A program made the translations under genes and the position numbers. From NCBI GenBank assembly GCA_023634235.1, contig JAMKCF010000002.1, positions 12,588,591-12,652,590 on the forward strand: a DNA stretch of 64,000 bases, read 5' to 3'. The notes under the pieces are model-generated. The model saw only the letters and a list, made by a program, of their open reading frames with translations, made no database searches and was not told the DNA's origin. Of this stretch, positions 57,848 to 64,000 are shown one piece after another (the first letter of the stretch is position 1; each line of letters begins with the position of its first letter). Origin of the DNA: Pisaster brevispinus (Eukaryota; Echinodermata; Asteroidea; Forcipulatida; Asteriidae).

Positions 57848-60083
57848 TTATCATCTGTTAAATTCTTGATTTCATGTCTTATTTCCTCTGTGCTTGTGTG
57901 GATGGGATCGGGGTGATTTTGATAGATAACTTATTTATCTCAAGTTATGAAAACATCTCCTTAGTCATCAGCCACTTCAAGACTTGGGCTTTTATAACAA
58001 GCAAACCCTGTTTGAATGCACCCCACACACACAGGCAGGCAGCTCTGCATAAAAGGCAAGCCCCCAAAATGCATACAGAGGAATTCCTGCATGTTACCGT
58101 CATTATTATCCAGAAAGTTAACAATTACCCAACACTCCATTTGACAAACACAGAGAAGGACCTGTTTTGTGGAGTGTAAGTCCCTGCCAGGAGGGGCATT
58201 GGCCTGAGGTGCTCCCCACCGTGCTCAAAAGAAAGGAAAACGGGTATACAGGACTCAGCCTCCATACAAATAAAAACCCGTATTGAGTTCCACTGGTTGT
58301 AAAGAATACCATAACAAAAGGCAGCCGAAATTGGCTGAGATTTCCTCCGCTCGTGGATAACGTGTCTGTTATCCTCCCAAGGAATCGGAGTTCGATAAAA
58401 AAAATAAAAAAAGAAAACCAAGAGATACGGGGGTGGAAATTGGCAGGAGGGATTGTGATGTGGTGTCAGGCGCGAATTTCACTGACAATAAGAAGTCGGT
58501 TTTAATGTGTTATTTACGGGGTCGTTATGATGGATGACTAATTACTGTGGTGATTGCACCCAGTGGGAGTGTACTGCAGGGGGGCAGTCATAAAAATAAA
58601 GTATTTGGCACCTGAGTCATTATGTTAGAGGGAAAAGTGGATGCGAATATGGAGTCAATAAGAGTCAATAGATTCTGATGAGGCCAAATTAAAAAAAAGT
58701 AAAGTTTCTCATCCTCACCTGCTTCCTTTTTTACATCCTATTTTTATTATTAGTTTCTACCTTTGTCAGCCAAAGGGTCTGAGGGGAGGGGGATCCAACA
58801 TCTTGGATTAGAAAAAAAAAAAAAAGGAAAAAAAACAGTTTTCTTCCGAAAAAAAAGGGGGGCATTCAAAATAAGAGCAGTGACTTGTTGGTCTTCAAAT
58901 TCTATTTCTCAACTTTGTTATTGCTTCAGACAGAAATAGTTGTCTGGAAGATTGGTATGAACTTTCTAATCAATGGGCTTTCAGCTTGAAACTACTCAAG
59001 TTTTATTTATATTTACCATTTCTATAAGTCTTTGTCTTGCAGTCCTGAACTTATCCATTTCTTCTTTCCAACCCCTAACCCCCCTCCCCAAGAACCAATC
59101 AGTCACAAGAAAACAACTGAAGGTTGACCTGCTAATAGAAATGTTGGTCCTAATTGATAAGTGATGGAGTCTCTTCTTTGTCCCAGTGGTCAGTTTATAC
59201 TTCTTCCAGTCCACACCTCTTCAGGGTGTCCTCGGGAGTCCCCAAAAGCTTGTACACTTTCAAGGTTGGTGTGGAAGGGGGGTCAGCTACAAAAGTGCGA
59301 TTAGGAATTTAGGAGAGTCTCAGAAGATGGAAAGCTGAAGAGATATATTTTTCTCAACTTTTGTATTATTTCGGACGGAGATATATTTCCCGTGCGAAGT
59401 AATATCAAACTTAAGAAAATAGCGTTTGAAAACCTCACAGTGTTAGTTTGAAGCACACAATTTTAATTCCTGTAGTAATTGCATCAGGGATAGAGTTAAG
59501 GCTCTTGCCGATTGTTAGACAAACCCTGCATTCTCAGTGCTTTTCCAAGCGCTGCTGTTGATGTTCAGGGAGAGGAAGTTGGGTGCAAGGATACACATTG
59601 AGTACCTTGACAATGCCAAGAGTACAGATACACATAGACCATGAGGAAACAGGAACTGTGATTGTTTCCAGATGCCTCGGGTATTTGTTAGAGAGGCCCT
59701 AGGGTCCACTTGAGCTAAGAAGGACTTGTGGGGGCCTTGTCTCAAATACTCCAACTAATGTACTCAGGTGTCAATTTATGAGTCTTGCTTGTTTTCAATG
59801 TTAGAAACAGTATTGGCAGGACACAGTTGTGGAATGGAAATGGCATAAATTTTGCAGTAAACTGTCAAGATCAGCCTTGATCAAAGTGGTGTAAGGAGTA
59901 GGAAAAAAAAATCACTTTTGTCTCATTATTGTCTGGTTATAGTTAGTTAACCTTCTGTTCAGAGATTCTCTTGGCTTGGCTTGGATGATTTACATCTCAA
60001 AGAGGATGAACAGAGGGTGGGTTACACCAAAATTGTTACTATTTTGTCGTTACTTTCAATCTGAAATCTCACTGACACTTCAC
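57848..60083. other. Non-coding stretch
   Basis: No gene or family identified. A - strand frame at 58125-58421 has an ordinary-looking translation but no motif. (A)n/(G)n runs at 58810-58862. Confidence 0.4.
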
Positions 60084-60094
60084 ACGTTGCACCT

Positions 60095-60265
60095 TAACCC
60101 CCAGCATGATCCCTGGCTTGCTGGCACCCCCCCCCAAAGATATTAACAAAATATGGAGACCACCAACATGTAGGGCTAGATGCTCAGTTGGAGGAGCACC
60201 GACAAGTGAATCTGGAGGTCACTGGTTCAAATCCCATCTGTAGTAAATTTGTTTTTGTTCATCCA
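60095..60265 (+). mobile_element. Second tRNA-headed SINE-like element
   Basis: ATGATCCCTGGCTTGCTGGCACCCCC and AAAGATATTAACAAAAT precede a tRNA-like segment at 60174-60245: GGCTAGATGCTCAGTTGG (A box damaged by deletion), GGTTCAAATCCC (B box intact), GTAGTAAATTT tail. More diverged than the 55.6 kb copy. Confidence 0.7.
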
Positions 60266-61208
60266 AAAAAGTGATTACAAACATACTATAGATCCATGCA
60301 TTTGAAATTGTTTTCACAATGAACACAAAATACACAAGGAAACTTGTCCACACCACACTCTGAACAATTCTATAAAAAAAGCCCCTTCTAAACAGCATGG
60401 ACGATTCCAACTTGTGTGCCGTGACACGACCTTTCCATTCAAACAAACAGGCGGGAACCATTATTTTGGAAAAGACGCTATGAGGTGTCCTATAATTATC
60501 CATATAGGACTCCTATATTAAATATCAGGCCTGTTAGTGTCCAATGATTCACATCCCTGCAATAAGTTGAGTAATGTTTTATTGCCAGTTAAAAAAGGCA
60601 AACATTCCCCTGTTACTAAGAGCTACACAACAAGACCGTTCACAAACCCAGGCTGAGAACATTGTTTTCACAGGCCTCTTAGTTTTCTCTTCTCGAAACC
60701 ACAATCCATTTCTGTCATTCAATGTTTATCCACACACATCCAGAGCTATATTTATCCAGAAAATCCCTGCCTTCTTGAAGAAGGAAGGACTATAAGACTT
60801 CTTCTCATACACTGGGATCTTAATTCCTGTGTCCACAGTAAAGTCCAAGATCGTGTCAAGTATTGACTTTAAGGATCACTGGGCCGATTGCACCTGCTGG
60901 TAGGAAAAGAGGCAAAACAAGGGAGTCACTTCATAGAAGGGTTCTAAAAAAACACTTATGGCTTTAAAGACACGGTACTGTCTGGTTTTAAAAAGAAAGA
61001 AGAAGGAAAAAAGACCTCACCAATTGTAAAGTTAAAGTATCTTTTGTAGTACCATAGAAAAAGTTATGTCGAATCAATATGCCATTTTGAGTTAAGGTGG
61101 ACACATTCAAATTGCAGTATGTGCTTTGGGTAATTCTGTCTGCCTATACAGTACACCCTAGGATTAAATGGTGTACCGCTATGGTGTTTGCGATATCACA
61201 CAAAGGCC
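60266..61208. other. Non-coding stretch
   Basis: Nothing recognised. Confidence 0.4.
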
Positions 61209-61436
61209 AATATTCTCTGAACAGTGGTTTATTGGCCAAATGTGAGTTAAAACGACTGAGGGCCAGTGAGGATTCTCTTCATGTGGTGTGGTGTGGATGG
61301 CCTACTCAGAGTTGAAAAGACTATCCCAATTTAACATGACCCCCGAAAAAGTGAAAAAGCAGACTAATTAGTGAAATGACAAGCTGACTAATCTCGCTGT
61401 CTAGTCACTGGAAAAGTTAAGGGCAAACGAACCCTG
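61209..61436 (+). mobile_element. Family C element, degraded copy
   Basis: AACAGTGGTTTATTGGCCAAATG at the left, TTAGTGAAATGACAAGCTGACTAATC and AAAAGTTAAGGGCAAACGAACCCTG at the right match 57539-57770. The left terminus has decayed. Confidence 0.65.
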
Positions 61437-62384
61437 TTTTTGTATCTTTCTTTTTTTTTTAGAGAGAAAAGTGTATAAATTATCAACATTTTGGTTGAAT
61501 TTGTGTAGCTTTTAAAAAAAAGCATATCACACATTTCCCATGAAACACATGCACTTTGATTTCAGAAAGTTTACTGTTTGTTTTCCTCCCCAATAAAACA
61601 CAGGGGTGTTTCTTAAACCATGTAGGTAGAAAATAACTGAATGTTTTGTTTTTTTCTTCTAAGTTTGGGTATTTGTTCCTTCGCTTTAAGGCAGTCCTCT
61701 AATAGTCCGAGGTGTCGATGTCACAAATTTGATATCATCCAAAGTGCTACAGCACCTGATTAACAAAACATTGACAAGTTTCTGAAGTATAAACGACTGC
61801 ATGTGGCTGCTTAAAAAAACAGGACATTCCAGTGAAGAGTTTCTCTCTTAGGGTGAATGAATAAAGCCCTTGTGCCTCCCTCTCTAACACCCCCCCCCCC
61901 CGACCGAAATCGTCTGATTTGTGTTGATGTTTTTTGGGGTAATAACTGTACTTGAGCAGGGTTTGTGGGGTTGGTTTTCTGTTTGTGTGTGTGTCTACAT
62001 TGACTAAGATATACTTATTTTGTATTTTTCTTAGAAATTATGTTGATCCCTCCACCCCCTTTTTTTTTCTTGGGGGGGGGGGGGGTGGGGGTTCTGTTAA
62101 TGTCTGATGAACTATTTAAATGCATTGATGATGTGGGTATAGAGAAGGATGCTGCTCATCAGCTGGATGGAGAAAGTTTCAATCACTACGACTTCTCAAA
62201 ACATTTGCTAAGATTCGTCTTAAGACGAGTTGTCAATAATTGCGTTGGTGATTTGTATCGTGACATCACACTTTGATTGGCAATGAAGATTGAGACACAT
62301 CTTTCAATCGATCTTAGTTTGTGAAATCGACCTCCTGAGGTGCTGGAAAGAGTCAATGATGACAAGAGGATTGTTGGAAGTTAC

Positions 62385-62576
62385 TGAACAGATTGAGGCA
62401 GAAGTGGATAGGACATAATTTAAGAAGGAAGAGTTTACTGAATGATGTCACTGGAGGAAGATTTGAAAGGAAGAGTGATTTAGATGAAGAAGATGGAATG
62501 GGGTTCCTTGATGGACTGTCTGAGAGGGCGCTATGTAGAGATGAAGAGCTTGGCCCTAGGGGCCTTTCTCAAACCT
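62385..62576 (+). pseudogene. LINE reverse-transcriptase C-terminal remnant
   Basis: The frame reads RQKWIGHNLRRKSLLNDV followed by GGRFERK and MGFLDGL. WIGH-x-LR with a following G-R/K-x-E-x-K stretch is the C-terminal signature of invertebrate endonuclease/reverse-transcriptase LINEs. The usual GRPR-type stretch is eroded and upstream frames are broken, so only a 5'-truncated, decayed end remains. It is followed by a hairpin insertion and then a plausible 3' UTR (CCTGCTGCCTGTAGGCAGGCAC at about 62844) with an (AAAT)n tail. Confidence 0.5.
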
Positions 62577-62723
62577 CAAGGCTTGTACACTGTCCTGGGG
62601 TCTTTCTCAAATCTCGGCTTGGGCTCCGTGCTCCGTGCACCAACAGTTTATAACGGAGCCCAAGCCGGAGACGGAGCCCAAGCCGAGGTTTGAGAAAGAC
62701 CCCAGGACAGTGTACAAGCCTTG
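62577..62723. repeat. Near-perfect hairpin: 53-bp arms, 41-nt loop
   Basis: Left arm 62577-62629 (CAAGGCTTGTACACTGTCCT..) and right arm 62671-62723 (..AGGACAGTGTACAAGCCTTG) pair with one mismatch. The loop repeats part of the arm (ACGGAGCCCAAGCCG at 62653 and 62671). It lies between the LINE coding remnant and its likely 3' UTR, so it is probably an insertion. Confidence 0.95.
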
Positions 62724-63057
62724 AATCACATAGACTGGAAGTGCCCTTTGCAAAATGAAAATGGCCTTGCCCTCTAGAAGATGAAATTCCAACCTTTGTA
62801 TAGCATGCAGAAGTCTTTTATATTCTTAAACTCTTGTGGAGGACCTGCTGCCTGTAGGCAGGCACAAGGCAGAATAGTGTTGATGGTTGGTGATTGTCTG
62901 TTGATTTTGCTGTTCTTGTTTTGTTTTCATATACTTTTATTTTCAATCTTGAAGTAATTTTAAAATTGATTAGCTGAGATAGGCTCTGTAAAGATCACTG
63001 TGAATAAATAATAAATAACCAAATAAATAAATAAATCAACAAATAAATAAATGAAAT
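62724..63057 (+). repeat. LINE 3' UTR-like segment with (AAAT)n tail
   Basis: GACCTGCTGCCTGTAGGCAGGCAC is a small hairpin often seen near the 3' end of such LINEs (from memory). The stretch ends in GAATAAATAATAAATA and (AAAT)n at 63003-63057, consistent with a retrotransposed tail. Confidence 0.4.
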
Positions 63058-63899
63058 AAGCCCCTTGTCACAGGACTCCAAATACACTGGTGGCTCTCTT
63101 AAGCCACCATCAATTACTCTTGACGTGTTCACATGTAGCATCCCGTAGAAAACCTGTGTTTGGATTTGAAAACCAGGCCCAACGCCTTAGCAAATTATTC
63201 CGGATTATAAATTTGAAGTGCGTATACCAACCACCCACAATTATAATCCGTCTTAGTTACCCTGCCTACTTTCAACACTTACTTGTTGACAAAGAGATTA
63301 CCATCAGCAACAACGGCTGACCACAGTCAAGAATCAAGAAGTCAACCGGAAGATTTTCCTTTGCTCTTTTTCAGACTTCTCGCTCGGTATTTGTTGGTGG
63401 TGGGTTTTTTTTTTTACACAACAATGGAAAATTGTGAATGGACCTTCCAACAGCGATATCGATAATCCCTTAGTGAAACGAAACTACATGAAATAAATCT
63501 ATCATGATTTGAACTATGAGTTTTAAAGGGAATTGTGGGTAAAGGAAATGTTTTTATTAGTTCACAACTTAATGTCAAGTTTTGTTGAAAAGTCATGCAT
63601 GGAGGAAACGATCGGCGCAGTAAAAGTAACTTGTTTGTTGATTTGGGAAATCCCAAATGTTTGTATGCAAATTAAACCTCCATGGTATGAATGACATCAC
63701 AGAAAGTAAGGACATGTTTCGAGAATGTTCTTTGTTACATTCTGGTTTTGTTTGTTTGTTTTGGGTTTTTTGGGTTTTTTTATCCCCCCCAGCAAACCTG
63801 AAAGTTTACCAAGTTACTATTATTGTTATCTTAGATCTGATTTTAATACTTGCTGCAAACTACATACCGTCGTTAATGACATGGATCCAAATCCATAGA
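63058..63899. other. Non-coding stretch
   Basis: No gene recognised. T-run at 63405 and short frames only. Confidence 0.4.
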
Positions 63900-64000
63900 T
63901 ACAGTATTGCTGAACACTTTTCTGCTAAGTGTAAAAAGCAGGACACCAGCAGGAGATGGTGAAAAAGTATATAGTATTTTGGCTGGTAACCTTTTTAATG
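63900..64000. mobile_element. Fold-back element (family A), cut by the window end
   Basis: GCTGAACACTTTTCTGCTAAGTG, CAGGACACCAGCAG and ATAGTATTTTGGCTGGTAACCTTTTT match the left and middle of the 52.8 kb copy. The right terminus lies outside. Confidence 0.7.

Noticed and set aside
58125..58421. 98-codon - strand frame with ordinary amino acid composition
   Set aside because: No motif and no start or splice support; could be an unrecognised repeat.
1..64000. CRISPR arrays, bacterial operons, phage genes, rRNA genes
   Set aside because: No regularly spaced short direct repeats with unique spacers, no long adjacent frames with ribosome binding sites, and no rRNA-like sequence were seen. The window is eukaryotic in character.

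Overview
The window is non-coding-rich animal (metazoan) DNA. It has no bacterial gene organisation: open frames are short, scattered and mostly noise, AT-rich sequence alternates with homopolymers and microsatellites, the one secure coding exon has spliceosomal borders, and interspersed repeats are dense. Several repeat families (a fold-back element ending in GGGCCCAATTTCAT, a long element around 36.8 and 46.7 kb, tRNA-headed SINEs) resemble repeats I associate with echinoderms, sea stars in particular. That placement is inference from memory, not a database result.

Coding content. The only secure exon is at 35633-35737 (+), a complete EGF-like module in a symmetric phase-1 exon, probably one exon of a multi-EGF extracellular protein whose other exons lie far away. 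Less secure candidates are a + strand C-terminal exon ending at 3128 with a possible 39-nt microexon at 1855-1893, and a - strand C-terminal exon at 8442-8551 encoding a hydrophobic segment and acidic tail. If both are real, two genes converge in the first 8.6 kb. A short + strand frame at 28139-28264 is weaker. Everything else with coding character belongs to transposons.

Mobile DNA by region. 0-13 kb: fold-back copy at 2.5 kb, 103-bp tandem array at 6.1-6.5 kb, SINE at 7.0-7.4 kb, 100-bp minisatellite at 9.3-9.9 kb. 13-18 kb: SINE pieces and an 878-bp PIF/Harbinger-type element (16658-17535) that keeps a Myb/SANT-like gene but has no room for a transposase. 20-31 kb: nested CAGGG-ended elements with 5-bp target duplications, fold-back copies, a TA-flanked MITE at 28.8-29.1 kb. 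33-38 kb: simple-sequence mosaic, fold-back relic, EGF exon, element 'B' copies, 112-bp tandem array. 44-50 kb: ACCCAAAGTGTT repeats, a 64-bp tandem, a second 'B' copy in the opposite direction, a CAGGG element with a perfect ATGCT duplication, and a 180-bp segmental duplication. 51-64 kb: tandem repeat pair, the best fold-back copy (24-bp perfect inverted termini), two tRNA-headed SINEs, a fold-back element split by a second transposon, and a LINE 3' remnant containing a 53-bp-arm hairpin.

The genes do not form a visible operon or pathway. The most informative features are transposon layers: clean target-site duplications, nesting, and a Myb-only Harbinger derivative.
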